A stretch of DNA of 64,000 nt from Paracoccus albicereus. Its GTDB lineage: Bacteria; Pseudomonadota; Alphaproteobacteria; Rhodobacterales; Rhodobacteraceae. Location: NCBI RefSeq assembly GCF_024359525.1, contig NZ_JAKZEU010000003.1:292701-356700 (forward strand). The letters are read 5' to 3'. The position numbers and the translations under genes are program-made. Below the pieces are notes generated by a model that did not search any database, had not been told where the DNA came from, and worked only from the letters and a program-made list of their open reading frames with translations. Shown piece by piece: positions 54,044-63,799 of the stretch (position 1 is the stretch's first letter; each line of letters begins with the position of its first letter).

Positions 54044-54511
54044 TCAGCGCCGGATCTCGCTGCACAGCTTCGTCTGCGGGTCGAGGCGCACATATTCCTG
54101 CGCGCTCATCTTGTGCATTTTCAGGCTGCGGTTCCAGCCGCCGAACCAGCGGTCTCGGATGCCGTTGCGGTAATACTGTCCCATCATCTGATCCACCATC
54201 GGCGGGATGATCGTCGTGTCGGGGATGCGCGGCGCGTGAAAGCCCACGGTCGCGCGACTGCCGAGACAGGCGTTGGGCAGGGTAATGTAGATCGTGCAGG
54301 CCGACCGGCAATAGCCGCGGATGCGGACTAGGCCCGGATAGCGCTCCAGTTCCGCACGACGCGACATCGCCTGCAGCACGTTGCCGCCGCGATCGTTCAG
54401 GATATCGATCGTGTTCGGGGGTGTCTGCGCGCCCACCTGCAGCGGCATCACGGCGGCGGACAGGGCGAAGAGGCAGGTGGCGAGGGTGCGTAAGGGCGTC
54501 ATGGCATCCAT
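54044..54511 (-). CDS. Secreted ClpP/crotonase-fold-like small protein
   Basis: A 155-aa protein with a signal peptide (about 1-25, TLATCLFALSAAVMPLQVGA). The mature part has IDILNDRGGNVLQAM, then CRSACTIYITLPNACLGS and ATVGFHAPR. The GG turn, the SAC segment and GFHxP match periplasmic ClpP-like proteins (COG3904-like), where the Ser of SAC would be nucleophile. It is shorter than that family, so activity is uncertain. The ATG at 54502 is an alternative start. Confidence 0.6.
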   Translation of the reverse strand: MDAMTPLRTLATCLFALSAAVMPLQVGAQTPPNTIDILNDRGGNVLQAMSRRAELERYPGLVRIRGYCRSACTIYITLPNACLGSRATVGFHAPRIPDTTIIPPMVDQMMGQYYRNGIRDRWFGGWNRSLKMHKMSAQEYVRLDPQTKLCSEIRR

Positions 54512-54672
54512 ATTTGCTGTGGCGGGGCGCTGGTTGAAAGACACAAAGCGGCGACGCAGTGCGACGGTGCCGCTCACCTTATCGTCAGACAGGCCCAAAC
54601 GGTTTCACACCCTCGCGACACAATCGCGCTCCGGGCTTTCCAGAACGGCGCAAATCCCCTAATGGCGCGCAG

Positions 54673-56037
54673 ATGCACCAGAACCCGCCCGATCTGCGCC
54701 CCGACCTTGCCCGCGCCACCGTCCCCACGATGGCGCGCGATGGCCAGCCGACCATCGGCATGGTCTCGCTGGGGTGTCCCAAGGCGCTGGTCGACAGCGA
54801 ACGCATCCTGACCCGCCTCAGGGCCGAAGGGTATGCGATCAGCCCCGACTACGCGGGCGCCGATGCGGTGATCGTGAACACCTGCGGCTTTCTTGACAGC
54901 GCCAAGGCAGAATCGCTCGACGCGATCGGCGAGGCGCTGGCCGAAAACGGCCGCGTCATCGTCACCGGCTGCCTCGGCGCGGAACCCGACTACATCACCG
55001 GCGCGCATCCCAAGGTGCTGGCCGTCACCGGGCCGCATCAGTACGAACAGGTACTGGACGCGGTTCACGGCGCGGTCCCGCCCGCACCCGATCCCTTCAT
55101 CGATCTTCTGCCCGCCTCCGGCGTCAGCCTGACCCCACGACACTTCAGCTACCTGAAGATTTCCGAAGGCTGCAATCACAAGTGCAAGTTCTGCATCATC
55201 CCCGACATGCGCGGCCGTCTGGTCAGCCGTCCGGCCCACGCCGTGGTGCGAGAGGCTGAAAAGCTGGTCGAGGCCGGCGTCAAGGAATTGCTGGTCATCA
55301 GCCAGGACACCAGCGCCTACGGGCTGGACCGCAAGCACGAAACTGAACGCGGCCACCGCGCCCATATCGTGGACCTCGCCCGCGATCTCGGCAGCCTCGG
55401 CGCATGGGTGCGGCTCCATTACGTCTATCCCTATCCGTTCGTGCGCGACCTGATCCCGCTGATGGCGGACGGTCTGGTGCTGCCCTATCTCGACATCCCC
55501 TTCCAGCATGCCCACCCCGACACGCTAAAACGCATGGCCCGCCCCGCAGCAGCGGCGAAGACGCTGGACGAGATCGCGGCGTGGCGCTCGGTCTGCCCCG
55601 AGATCACTCTGCGCTCGACCTTCATCGTCGGCTATCCGGGCGAGACAGAGGCCGAGTTCCAGACCCTCCTCGACTGGCTGGACGAGGCTCAACTGGATCG
55701 TGTCGGGGCCTTCCAGTACGAAAACGTCGCCGGCGCCCGCGCCAACGCGCTGCCCGACCATGTCGCGCCAGAGGTCAAGCAGGACCGCTACGACCGCTTC
55801 ATGGAAAAGGCGCAAGCCATCAGCGCCGCGAAGCTTGCGGCCAAGGTCGGACGGCGGATCAAGGTGATCGTGGACAGCGTGGATGCCGAGGGCGCCACCT
55901 GCCGCACCAAGGCCGACGCGCCCGAAATCGACGGCAATCTGTTCATCGACGAGGGGTTCGAGAAACTCACTCCCGGCGATATCGTCAGCGTCACCGTGGA
56001 CGAGGCTGGCGATTACGATCTGTGGGGACGGCTCTGA
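54673..56037 (+). CDS. rimO: Ribosomal protein S12 methylthiotransferase RimO
   Basis: Radical-SAM enzyme that methylthiolates Asp88 of ribosomal protein S12, 454 aa. The N-terminal UPF0004 domain has three cluster cysteines ([30 protein letters not shown]). The radical SAM motif is [13 protein letters not shown] (about 176-188), and the C-terminal TRAM domain ends DYDLWGRL. The start ATG at 54673 ([12 protein letters not shown]) matches rhodobacterial homologues. Confidence 0.95.
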   Translation: MHQNPPDLRPDLARATVPTMARDGQPTIGMVSLGCPKALVDSERILTRLRAEGYAISPDYAGADAVIVNTCGFLDSAKAESLDAIGEALAENGRVIVTGCLGAEPDYITGAHPKVLAVTGPHQYEQVLDAVHGAVPPAPDPFIDLLPASGVSLTPRHFSYLKISEGCNHKCKFCIIPDMRGRLVSRPAHAVVREAEKLVEAGVKELLVISQDTSAYGLDRKHETERGHRAHIVDLARDLGSLGAWVRLHYVYPYPFVRDLIPLMADGLVLPYLDIPFQHAHPDTLKRMARPAAAAKTLDEIAAWRSVCPEITLRSTFIVGYPGETEAEFQTLLDWLDEAQLDRVGAFQYENVAGARANALPDHVAPEVKQDRYDRFMEKAQAISAAKLAAKVGRRIKVIVDSVDAEGATCRTKADAPEIDGNLFIDEGFEKLTPGDIVSVTVDEAGDYDLWGRL

Positions 56038-56894
56038 CGGCTTGGGATCCCGACGGCCCACCGCGCAAGCCCGGCGCGCTCTGTATCGGTGCGCAGAAGG
56101 CGGGAACCAGCTGGCTCGCACAGATGCTGGGGCAGCATCCTCAGATCTGGGTGCCGCCGTTCAAGGAAGCGCATTACTTCAACCACCGCTTTCTGCCGCA
56201 GCAGCGGTACTGGATCGACTGGCACTACCGCACCAAGCCGAAAGAGATCCGCGACCGTCACGCGCGGCGGCAGATCCCGCTGCCTCCAGGCCTCGACGAT
56301 TACCTGACCCGGATCGCGACCGCGAAGCACATCTATTCCAACCGCTGGTACAAGGACATCTTCGCACCGGCACCCGCCATCGCGACACCGATGGATTTCA
56401 GCCCCGAATATTCCTGCCTGCCCGAAGAGGGTGTCGAATTCGTCGCAGACTTCCTCAACCGTGCGCGGATCATCTATCTCATCCGGCACCCGGTCGATCG
56501 TGCGATCTCGCAATTGCGCATGAACCTGCGCCGCGAGAAACGCGCACCCACGAGCACCTCCGACTGGCTGCGCGAGGTCGAGAACCCGATCCTGGATGAA
56601 CGCGGCCGCTATGCCGACTACATCCCCCGCTGGCAGCGCCATTTCGGCGACCGGCTGATGATCCAGCCCTACGGCCGCATCGGCGCTGAACCCGACGCGC
56701 TGATCGACGAGATCGAGCGGCATCTGGGCATCGATCCCTATCCCTACCGCAACATGGGCGAACGGGTCTTCCCGACCCCGCCCGGCCTGCAGCCGCCGCC
56801 CGAGGCGGTCGCGGCTCTGGCCGATCGTCTGCAGCCTCAGGTCGACTATCTCGCCCAGACGTTCGGTGCCGATTTCCTCGCCCTCACGCGCTGA
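56022..56894 (+). CDS. Sulfotransferase family protein
   Basis: A PAPS-dependent sulfotransferase of 290 aa. The 5'-phosphosulfate loop is [14 protein letters not shown] (about 17-30), the 3'-phosphate site is [16 protein letters not shown], and FKEAHYFN is typical of the heparan/Sulfotransfer_1 group. No ATG fits: the GTG at 56022 lies inside the end of rimO and is the best start. It differs from the sulfotransferase at 10522. Acceptor unknown, probably a surface glycan. Confidence 0.78.
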   Translation: MGTALTAWDPDGPPRKPGALCIGAQKAGTSWLAQMLGQHPQIWVPPFKEAHYFNHRFLPQQRYWIDWHYRTKPKEIRDRHARRQIPLPPGLDDYLTRIATAKHIYSNRWYKDIFAPAPAIATPMDFSPEYSCLPEEGVEFVADFLNRARIIYLIRHPVDRAISQLRMNLRREKRAPTSTSDWLREVENPILDERGRYADYIPRWQRHFGDRLMIQPYGRIGAEPDALIDEIERHLGIDPYPYRNMGERVFPTPPGLQPPPEAVAALADRLQPQVDYLAQTFGADFLALTR

Positions 56895-57032
56895 CGCCGG
56901 CACCCTCGTTCCACGCTGACAGTAATGTCAGGACCGCCATGCGGAACCGTCGCCCGTGGGGACGGTTCTTTGCACGTGCGCGGTCTGCACGGGATCGCGT
57001 CACGAACCGCACCGCAACCGAAGGAGACCCTG

Positions 57033-57482
57033 ATGACCCTCACCCGCCCTCTGATCGCTGCCGCCGCCGCGACCGCCTTTGCCGCGCCCGCCCTGGCGCA
57101 GGACACCGCCGCGACGATGAACGCCGCGATGGAGCAGGCCGCCCAGACGCTGCAGCTCAGCGATCCGCAGCTGTCGCAGGGCCGCGGGCCCGACATGCGC
57201 GGCACGCTGCCGGGCGGAACGATGGTCGAGCTGGACTTCTACCGCGACGGAACGCTGGAAGAGATCGAGGCAGAGCGCGACGACGCGCTTTTCCCGCTGT
57301 CCGAAGTCACCGCGATCCTGCCCGAGGCCATGCTGAACGCCGAGCGTTTCCCGACCGACGCGATGATGGAAAAGGTCGAGATCAGCCGCGACGGGTTCGA
57401 GGCCGAGGGCGAGGCCGACGGCCAGTGGTTCGAGGCCGAGTGGAACCCCGACGGCACCCTGCGCGAATGGGAAGGCCGCTGA
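57033..57482 (+). CDS. Small secreted acidic protein, unknown function
   Basis: A 149-aa protein with a clear signal peptide (MTLTRPLIAAAAATAFAAPALA, summarised to residues 1-22, cleavage before QD). The mature part is acidic and holds two DG-containing strands, FYRDGTLEEIE and EWNPDGTLREWEG, that recall PepSY-like or MORN-like repeats, but no family is certain. AAGGAG precedes the ATG. Confidence 0.72.
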   Translation: MTLTRPLIAAAAATAFAAPALAQDTAATMNAAMEQAAQTLQLSDPQLSQGRGPDMRGTLPGGTMVELDFYRDGTLEEIEAERDDALFPLSEVTAILPEAMLNAERFPTDAMMEKVEISRDGFEAEGEADGQWFEAEWNPDGTLREWEGR

Positions 57483-57511
57483 CCCCAAACCCCACCCGCA
57501 AGGACTTCCAC

Positions 57512-57534
57512 GCCCGCGCATCCTTTGCGCGGGC
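57512..57534 (+). terminator. Hairpin after the small secreted protein gene
   Basis: GCCCGCGCA and TGCGCGGGC form a perfect 9-bp stem with loop TCCTT, 30 bp after the stop. The T-tract is weak. Confidence 0.5.
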
Positions 57535-57592
57535 GCTTCAATTCCGGGCCGCCACGGCTTAAGTAGCGCGAAACCCAATCGGAGCAAGCGCC

Positions 57593-59248
57593 ATGGCAGC
57601 CTATCAATTCGTCTACCACATGGACGGCCTGTCCAAGACCTATCCCGGCGGCAAGAAGGTGTTCGAGAACATCCGCCTGAACTTCCTCCCGGGGGTCAAG
57701 ATCGGCGTCGTCGGCGTCAACGGCGCGGGTAAGTCGACGCTGCTGCGCGTGATGGCCGGCTGGGACAAGGACTTCTCGGGCGAGGCCTGGGCCGCCAAGG
57801 GCGCGACTGTCGGCTATCTGCCGCAGGAACCCGAGCTGGACGAAAGCCTCAACGTGCGCGGCAACGTCATGGAAGGTGTGAAGGCCAAGCAGTCAAAGCT
57901 CGACCGCTACAACGAGCTGGCGATGAACTACTCGGACGAGACCGCCGACGAGATGGCGAAGCTGCAGGACGAGATCGACGCCGAAAACCTCTGGGACCTC
58001 GACAGCCAGATCGACGTCGCGATGGAGGCTTTGCGCTGCCCGCCCGACGATGCCGACGTGTCCACCCTGTCAGGCGGCGAACGCCGCCGCGTCGCGCTCT
58101 GCAAGCTGCTTCTCGAAGCGCCCGACATGCTGCTTCTGGACGAACCGACCAACCACCTCGACGCGGAAACCATCGCCTGGCTGCAGAAGCACCTGATTGA
58201 CTACAAGGGCACGATCCTCTGCGTCACCCACGACCGCTATTTCCTTGACGACATCACCAGCTGGATCCTCGAATTGGATCGCGGTCGCGGCATCCCGTAC
58301 GAGGGCAATTATTCCGCCTGGCTGGAACAGAAGGCCAAGCGGCTGGAACAGGAATCGCGCGAGGACAAGTCCAAGCAGAAGACGCTGGAACGCGAACTGG
58401 AATGGATCCGCGCCGGCGCCAAGGCGCGGCAGGCCAAGCAGAAGGCCCGGATTAACGCCTATAACGAACTGGCCAGCCAATCCGAACGCGAAAAGCTGTC
58501 GCGCGCCCAGATCATCATCCCGAACGGCGAGCGTCTCGGCAACAAGGTGATCGAGGTCGAGGGCCTGAAGAAGGCGATGGGCGATAAGCTTCTGATCGAG
58601 GGGCTGGACTTCGCCCTGCCCCCCGGCGGCATCGTCGGCGTGATCGGTCCCAACGGCGCCGGCAAGTCGACGCTGTTCCGGATGCTGACCGGCCAGGACA
58701 AGCCCGACGAGGGCGAGATCACCTATGGCGACACTGTCCATCTCAGCTATGTCGACCAGTCCCGCGACGCGCTGGATGCCGGCAAGACCGTGTGGGAGGA
58801 GATCTCGGGCGGCGCCGAACAGATCGTGCTGGGCGACGCGCAGATGAACAGCCGCGCCTATTGCTCGGCGTTCAACTTCAAGGGCGGTGACCAGCAGAAG
58901 AAGGTCGGCCAGCTGTCGGGCGGCGAACGCAACCGCGTCCACATGGCCAAACTGCTGAAATCCGGCGGCAACGTCCTGCTGCTCGACGAACCGACCAACG
59001 ACTTGGACGTCGAAACGCTGCAGGCGCTTGAAGCCGCGCTGGAGGATTTCGCCGGCTGCGCGGTCATCATCAGCCACGACCGCTTCTTCCTCGACCGCCT
59101 CTGCACGCATATCCTGGCCTTCGAGGGCGACGCCCATGTCGAATGGTTCGAGGGCAATTTCGAGGCGTATGAAGAAGACAAGGTGCGCCGCCTGGGCCCG
59201 GACAGCATCGAGCCGACTCGGGTGAAGTACAAGAAGTTTACGAGGTGA
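57593..59248 (+). CDS. ettA: Energy-dependent translational throttle protein EttA
   Basis: An ABC-F protein of 551 aa that gates ribosome entry into elongation according to ATP/ADP state. Two ABC domains: Walker [10 protein letters not shown] and GPNGAGKST; signatures [11 protein letters not shown] and [11 protein letters not shown]; Walker [12 protein letters not shown] and [11 protein letters not shown]. The linker (about 240-310) is rich in Lys, Arg and Glu, and the N-terminus [18 protein letters not shown] is EttA-specific. Full length. Confidence 0.96.
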   Translation: MAAYQFVYHMDGLSKTYPGGKKVFENIRLNFLPGVKIGVVGVNGAGKSTLLRVMAGWDKDFSGEAWAAKGATVGYLPQEPELDESLNVRGNVMEGVKAKQSKLDRYNELAMNYSDETADEMAKLQDEIDAENLWDLDSQIDVAMEALRCPPDDADVSTLSGGERRRVALCKLLLEAPDMLLLDEPTNHLDAETIAWLQKHLIDYKGTILCVTHDRYFLDDITSWILELDRGRGIPYEGNYSAWLEQKAKRLEQESREDKSKQKTLERELEWIRAGAKARQAKQKARINAYNELASQSEREKLSRAQIIIPNGERLGNKVIEVEGLKKAMGDKLLIEGLDFALPPGGIVGVIGPNGAGKSTLFRMLTGQDKPDEGEITYGDTVHLSYVDQSRDALDAGKTVWEEISGGAEQIVLGDAQMNSRAYCSAFNFKGGDQQKKVGQLSGGERNRVHMAKLLKSGGNVLLLDEPTNDLDVETLQALEAALEDFAGCAVIISHDRFFLDRLCTHILAFEGDAHVEWFEGNFEAYEEDKVRRLGPDSIEPTRVKYKKFTR

Positions 59249-59252
59249 GGTA

Positions 59253-60101
59253 TTGCTGAACGTTTTAGCATATTTTCAGCGTATCAATGCCTTTGAGTAT
59301 GCACCCCCCGTCCGCAAGCCTCTTGTCGTAATCTGCCACTACGATGCGCGGGACGTCGTACCGCTGATCGCGCTCCTGCGTCAGATACGGAGGATACCTG
59401 CCGGCATACCCTTCGAAGTCGAAATTGTTGTCAATTCTGTCACCGGAAGAAGGCTGCAACTTCCTAACGATCTGAGCGACGTGGCGGTTACGATGCGCCC
59501 AAACTCCGGCTATAATATCGGTGCTTGGGAATCAGTCTGGCGGCAACGCAGCGACTGCGATTTTTTTCTGTTTCTTCAAGATGAATGTGAAATAAAGAGA
59601 GAAAATTGGCTAATCCCGTTCATTCATGGGACCCGCTTTGCTGACACATTTCTTGCGTGTGAATGTATCTTCTATATGTCGTCATGGTCTGCGATAGACT
59701 GGAAGGAAACTTGCAATCAATATTTTGAAATAGCCGACCTCTACGATCTTGGGATAAAAGCTCCTCCCACCCACGCGCAGATGACCGTGGTCGCGGCGCG
59801 TAGAAAAGCTCTGGAGGAGGTGGGCGGCTTCATAAGCGGTGACCATAAAGCACGCGCGAACGCTGGGGAAATTGCAACCACACATAGAGCACTTCAAAAA
59901 GGTTTTCGTGTTCGCGAAGTTCAGTGGCTTCCCTATTCCACTATATCGCATCCGCAATGGAACGATTACATTAATCGTAGCCGTTCGTTTGCATGGAGCT
60001 TAAAGCGTGTTTTCCGAATCCTACAATGGTGGGCGCGCACTGAATTCTCGCGACGAGCCGCATATCGTCGTCTTAAAGCTACTCGCACAAATATCTCCTA
60101 A
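59253..60101 (+). CDS. Glycosyltransferase-like protein, low GC
   Basis: A 282-aa protein starting at TTG 4 bp after ettA; no ATG is available near the start. Residues about 70-110 (VVNSVTGRR, NSGYNIGAWES, FFLFLQDECEI) resemble a GT-A fold with a DxD-like DEC and the GY-NxGAW element of some polysaccharide glycosyltransferases. The C-terminus is basic. Codon use differs sharply from the neighbours, with many ATA, AGA and T/A-ending codons, indicating recent transfer. Function inferred weakly. Confidence 0.6.
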   Translation: MLNVLAYFQRINAFEYAPPVRKPLVVICHYDARDVVPLIALLRQIRRIPAGIPFEVEIVVNSVTGRRLQLPNDLSDVAVTMRPNSGYNIGAWESVWRQRSDCDFFLFLQDECEIKRENWLIPFIHGTRFADTFLACECIFYMSSWSAIDWKETCNQYFEIADLYDLGIKAPPTHAQMTVVAARRKALEEVGGFISGDHKARANAGEIATTHRALQKGFRVREVQWLPYSTISHPQWNDYINRSRSFAWSLKRVFRILQWWARTEFSRRAAYRRLKATRTNIS

Positions 60102-60174
60102 TAATTTGCAGCCTTCGTCCGCCGGCAAAGATCGCCATCACCTATGGCAAAATGCCGATGATAGGACAGATACG

Positions 60175-60203
60175 AAAAAAGCGGCCCGATTGGGCCGCTT
60201 TTT
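60175..60203. terminator. Strong bidirectional terminator
   Basis: AAAAAAGCGGCCC, loop GATT, GGGCCGCTTTTT: a 7-bp GC stem with A and T runs on both sides. It ends the glycosyltransferase-like gene and the convergent outer membrane protein gene. Confidence 0.92.
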
Positions 60204-60224
60204 CGTTATTCTATCGTCCCGGTC

Positions 60225-60818
60225 TTAGAACCGGATCGAGCCGCGGATCTGGACCATGTCCGCCTCGAGGTCGAGGCCGTCGACGTCATCCACGTCGTTG
60301 AAGTCGTGGCGGGTGTATTCCGCGCCGACCGTGAAGCGCTCGCTGACCTTGAAGTTCATGCCGAGGCCGTAGACCAGGCCGGTTTCGGACAGATCGGCGC
60401 CGTCGTTGTCGGACGAGATGTGCGCCGCACCCAGGCTCGCGTAGGGCAGGAACCGGCCCAGGTCATAGCCCGCGCGGCCGCGCAGGCGGACCAGGTCGCC
60501 GTCGCCGCCCTGGTCGAGATCAAGACGGTTGTAGTCCAGCTCGCCACCCAGGACGAAGCGACCGAAATCGCGCTGATAGCCGCCGTGGACACCGTAGGCG
60601 TCGAAATCTTCGTCGGCCGAGTCACCGTCCAGCGACAGTTCGACATCGCCCTGACCGTATTGCAGACCGGCATAGAAGCCCGACCAGTCGGACGGCGCCA
60701 CGGTCGCAACCGGCTCGGCGACGACGGGTTGGGTTTCGACGACGGGCGCGACATAGCCGCCTGCAAAGGCCGTACCGGCCGACAGGGCCGTGGCGAGCGC
60801 TGCGATCGTGATTTTCAT
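60225..60818 (-). CDS. Outer membrane beta-barrel protein (Omp25/OmpW-like)
   Basis: A 197-aa protein with a signal peptide (MKITIAALATALSAGTAFAG) and an eight-stranded barrel pattern: alternating hydrophobic strands such as WSGFYAGLQYGQGDVELS, FDAYGVHGGYQRDF and MVQIRGSIRF, which ends in the C-terminal Phe used by the BAM complex. Similar to porin family Omp25/OmpA-like N-terminal domains. Acidic external loops are notable (DGDSADEDFD, DDVDDVDGLD). No specific function known. Confidence 0.88.
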   Translation of the reverse strand: MKITIAALATALSAGTAFAGGYVAPVVETQPVVAEPVATVAPSDWSGFYAGLQYGQGDVELSLDGDSADEDFDAYGVHGGYQRDFGRFVLGGELDYNRLDLDQGGDGDLVRLRGRAGYDLGRFLPYASLGAAHISSDNDGADLSETGLVYGLGMNFKVSERFTVGAEYTRHDFNDVDDVDGLDLEADMVQIRGSIRF

Positions 60819-61020
60819 GAGATATATCCCTTCTTTCGTGTCGCACCGATATGACGGCCGGAATCGCGCTTTGTAAGGTCGCTGTCCTGCACAGACGGAT
60901 GCCTGAGGCTGTCATGCAACCACGCCATCGTGACCGTTGATGATGTGGCGCGGCCCGCATGCGGCATGGTGCGCCGGTCTCAGGGCCGTCTCTTCCCCAG
61001 ACTTTGCCGCGGCGACGGTG

Positions 61021-61674
61021 CTATGCGTCGCCCTTGCGCCGCCGCCAGACGCCCAGCCCCGCCAGTGCGCCGACCAGCAGCATACCGGTCGCCGGCAACG
61101 GCACCGGGGCGGCCGTGAAGCTTTCCGCCCGGAAGCTTGCGAATTGACCGACGGCCGTGCCGTTGAAGCTGAAGGCGACCGTGGACAACGGGTTGGTCAG
61201 GAACGCCTCGACATCGGCGAAGGTCGTCGGCGCTGGGGATCCCGCAGGTCCGAAGACACTGAAATTGCCCGCGAAGGTGCAGCCGAGCGATGCGCAGTTT
61301 CCGCTGGGCAGCGTGACCGCGATGCTCGAAAAGTCGCCGTTGCTGAACCGCGCGCGATTCGGAAAGCCGAACACCGTCGGATCGCTCAGCATCGACGCAA
61401 GCCCCCCGATCGAGGCAGAGGCACCGGCAAGGGCCGGATCGAGCGGCATGTCGATACCCACGCCGGTCATCGGGTCGCCATCGCCGTCCAGTGCGGCCGC
61501 GTCCAGCGTGAAGCTGATCGTCCCGATCGTGCCCACGCCGGGCAGAACGAAGCCCAGCGACGGCGTATCGACGCTTTCGGTGACGCGGACATCGAACGTG
61601 TAGGTTGCGGCCGCGGCCGGCACGGCGGCGGCCATCGCCAAGGCCGCGACGACGGCAAGTCTGCGTAGTGACAT
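61021..61674 (-). CDS. VPLPA-CTERM sorting domain protein
   Basis: A 217-aa exported protein. A signal peptide (about 1-22) is followed by a beta-rich domain with two Cys, and the C-terminus carries the sorting signal APVPLPATGMLL, a hydrophobic helix and WRRRKG. VPLPA-CTERM is the rhodobacterial form of the PEP-CTERM system, in which exosortase processes surface proteins. No exosortase is in the window. The start ATG at 61674 opens the signal peptide. Confidence 0.88.
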   Translation of the reverse strand: MSLRRLAVVAALAMAAAVPAAAATYTFDVRVTESVDTPSLGFVLPGVGTIGTISFTLDAAALDGDGDPMTGVGIDMPLDPALAGASASIGGLASMLSDPTVFGFPNRARFSNGDFSSIAVTLPSGNCASLGCTFAGNFSVFGPAGSPAPTTFADVEAFLTNPLSTVAFSFNGTAVGQFASFRAESFTAAPVPLPATGMLLVGALAGLGVWRRRKGDA

Positions 61675-61928
61675 CGTGAACCCCCAGAAAATCGTTAACG
61701 CTTTCGGGCGACACCCGCCCAATCCCGGCCCCGACACGGGGGCCGGCACAGCGACCCTACCATGAAGCATCTGATTCCCGGCGGAAAATCGCCACGGCCG
61801 GCGTCAGCCCCTGCGAACCTTCCCCACCGCAGGATGCCCTAATCACGGTGGGCAGATGGTCCCCACCGGACGCTCCTGCCAAGACCGCCCGCGCCAACGC
61901 TTCGCGTGCGCGCCGATCGCAACGCCCG

Positions 61929-62085
61929 TTAACGAAGTCCGAACCGCACGTCCGCAGGCTGTGTACAGGTTGTGTACAGCCTGTGTACGCCCTGTGTACG
62001 GATGTCACAGCACCAAACCCAGCAAATGCTGGGCGAAACGCATCCCGCACCGTTGCGCTGTTGCACGACCACCGCACGTCTGGTG
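61929..62085 (+). repeat. Dispersed element copy 2 with 11-bp GTGTAC iterons
   Basis: GTGTAC at 61961, 61972, 61983 and 61994, again with exact 11-bp spacing. Flanks match copy 1: TTAACG and GAACCGCACG before, AATGCTGGGC and GTTGCGCTGTTGC after. The same orientation as copy 1 (14876-15030), about 47 kb away. Confidence 0.85.
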
Positions 62086-62097
62086 CCCACCCGAAAT

Positions 62098-62112
62098 TTA
62101 ACCCTTCCTTAA
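62098..62112. promoter_or_regulatory. CtrA-like site TTAA-N7-TTAA
   Basis: TTAACCCTTCCTTAA exactly fits the alphaproteobacterial CtrA half-site pair spacing (TTAA-N7-TTAA). It sits between element copy 2 and the HNH gene stop. A match of this kind can occur by chance, but TTAA is rare in this GC-rich DNA. Confidence 0.35.
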
Positions 62113-62116
62113 CCTC

Positions 62117-62401
62117 TCAGCGGACCTTCCCGCGCCAGCCAGGCGGCCGCTTCGCAACCCAGTCGAAGAACCGGCGCAGGTCAGGGTGGCCGCGCAAAGC
62201 CTCGGGCGTGGCGTAGTGCCGTGCCAGCTCGGTCTCGCTCAGCGTCTTGTGGATCACCCGGTGGCAGATATGGTGGACCAGCACCGTCTCCTCGCCCTTC
62301 CCCCCACGCAGCTTCGGCACCAGATGATGGCGGCTCTGCGGCACGCCGGGCGGAATCGGGCGCAGGCAAAGCGGACAGATCGGGTCCTCGCTCACTGCCA
62401 T
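62117..62401 (-). CDS. HNH-type small protein
   Basis: A 94-aa protein with CPLC near the N-terminus and the HNH-like core RHHLVPKLRGGKG...LVHHICHRVIHKTLSE (His28-29 to about His51), as in small restriction-endonuclease-like HNH proteins of alphaproteobacteria. A second Cys pair, CPACKRW, is encoded in frame just upstream, so the true start could be further upstream at a non-ATG codon. It is divergent from the DUF2254 gene. Activity unknown. Confidence 0.72.
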   Translation of the reverse strand: MAVSEDPICPLCLRPIPPGVPQSRHHLVPKLRGGKGEETVLVHHICHRVIHKTLSETELARHYATPEALRGHPDLRRFFDWVAKRPPGWRGKVR

Positions 62402-62485
62402 GTCCCACCGCTTGCAGGCCGGGCATCGGCTTGTGCCCAGCGCACCCGCATGCCTACACTCGCGCCAGTCACACGCCGAGGATCC

Positions 62486-63712
62486 ATGGCCCCTACCGAC
62501 AGCAAGTTGCTGTTCCGCCTCAAGGAATTGTCGCGCCGCATGTGGGTGCGGGTCACTGCGTTCAGCCTCGGGGGCATATTCCTCGCGCTCATCGCATCGT
62601 TCATCGGCCGCTACGTTCCCTATATTCCCAAGGTCGACCTCGCATCGGGATCGGTCGACAGCATCCTGAACATCATCGCGTCGTCGATGCTCGCCGTCAC
62701 CACCTTCTCGGTGTCGATTATGGTGCAGGCCTATGGATCGGCGACCAGCAACGCCACCCCTCGGGCGACACGACTTCTCGCCGACGACAGCTCTGCGCAG
62801 AACGCGGTCGCGGTCTTCATCGGCTCGTTCCTGTTCAGCATCGTCGGCATCATCGGCATCGCTGCCGGTCTCTATCAGGATCAGGCCCGCGTGGTCCTGT
62901 TCTTCGCCACGCTGGGCGTCATCGCGACCATCGCGATCACGCTGCTCAACTGGTTCAATCATCTCAACGATTTCGGCCGAGTCCGCGACATCGTCGTCCG
63001 CATCGAGGCCGAAGCGATGGGCGCTGCCGAAAAGATGCGCCTGAACCCGATCATGGGCGCGAACCCCCTGCCATCGCCCCTTGGCGATATTGCGCCCATC
63101 CTCGGCGCCGAGACCAGCGGCTATGTGCGCTATCTCGACATCGACGGACTGGCCGAGGCCGCTGACGAGGCCGGCCTGCGCGTCGAGATCCGCAGGATGC
63201 CCGGGAAATACGTTCACGAGGGCGAGGCCTTGCTGCGCCTGTCGGCGACCCCGGACGACAAGACGGCGCGAGCCCTGCGCAAAGCCTTCGTCATCGGAAC
63301 CACCCGCAGCTTCGAGCAGGATCTGGGTTATGGTCTGATCGTCCTGTCCGAAGTGGCGAGCCGCGCCCTTTCCCCCGCCGTGAACGACCCCGGCACGGCG
63401 ATCGAAGTCCTGCGCGCCGGCACGCGCGTGCTGCAAAGGTTGCATATTCCCCACACGGGTGAAGAACAGGAAGCGGCGGTCAAACCCCATATTCACGCCC
63501 CCCCCTTCGAGATGGAGGCGCTGTACCAGACGTTCTTCTGGCCCATCGCCCGCGACGGCAAGGGTCTGGTCGAGGTGCAGGAGACGCTCATCGATTGCCT
63601 GTCGGCTCTGGAGGGGATGGGCGGCGGGGCAGCCGCGCGGCAGATGATCCTTCGCGCGCGGGAAAGGTCGTACGATGCCCTGTCGGAATGGGAACGCGAA
63701 CGGCTCGGCTAG
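62486..63712 (+). CDS. DUF2254 membrane protein
   Basis: A 408-aa inner-membrane protein with four helices in the N-terminal 160 residues (AFSLGGIFLALIASFIG, AVAVFIGSFLFSIVGIIG) and a soluble C-terminal half. FSVSIMVQAYGSATSNATPR and RSFEQDLGYGLIVLSEVASRALSPAVNDPGTA are DUF2254 signatures (each abridged to family core). Function unknown. The ATG at 62486 has GAGG 4 nt upstream; an ATG at 62450 is less likely. Confidence 0.88.
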   Translation: MAPTDSKLLFRLKELSRRMWVRVTAFSLGGIFLALIASFIGRYVPYIPKVDLASGSVDSILNIIASSMLAVTTFSVSIMVQAYGSATSNATPRATRLLADDSSAQNAVAVFIGSFLFSIVGIIGIAAGLYQDQARVVLFFATLGVIATIAITLLNWFNHLNDFGRVRDIVVRIEAEAMGAAEKMRLNPIMGANPLPSPLGDIAPILGAETSGYVRYLDIDGLAEAADEAGLRVEIRRMPGKYVHEGEALLRLSATPDDKTARALRKAFVIGTTRSFEQDLGYGLIVLSEVASRALSPAVNDPGTAIEVLRAGTRVLQRLHIPHTGEEQEAAVKPHIHAPPFEMEALYQTFFWPIARDGKGLVEVQETLIDCLSALEGMGGGAAARQMILRARERSYDALSEWERERLG

Positions 63713-63799
63713 ACCTGCCCCACCCGATCGTGACTGTCCATCCGACGCATTCCGCAATACGCATATGGCTTCGGTGACATCGCTAGAAGAGGAAAGCCC

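Larger units (their letters stand above)
61675..62116. other. Intergenic region holding dispersed-element copy 2
   Basis: A 442-bp gap upstream of the VPLPA-CTERM gene and downstream of the HNH gene. It contains the second iteron element (61929-62085) and a TTAA-N7-TTAA site (62098-62112). The part nearest the VPLPA-CTERM gene presumably holds its promoter. A minus-strand frame crosses the element (see findings); no other gene is credible. Confidence 0.65.

Noticed and set aside
55404-56021. Sulfotransferase starting far upstream inside rimO
   Set aside because: The frame is open but this part is a shadow of rimO; sulfotransferase similarity starts only after about 56040.
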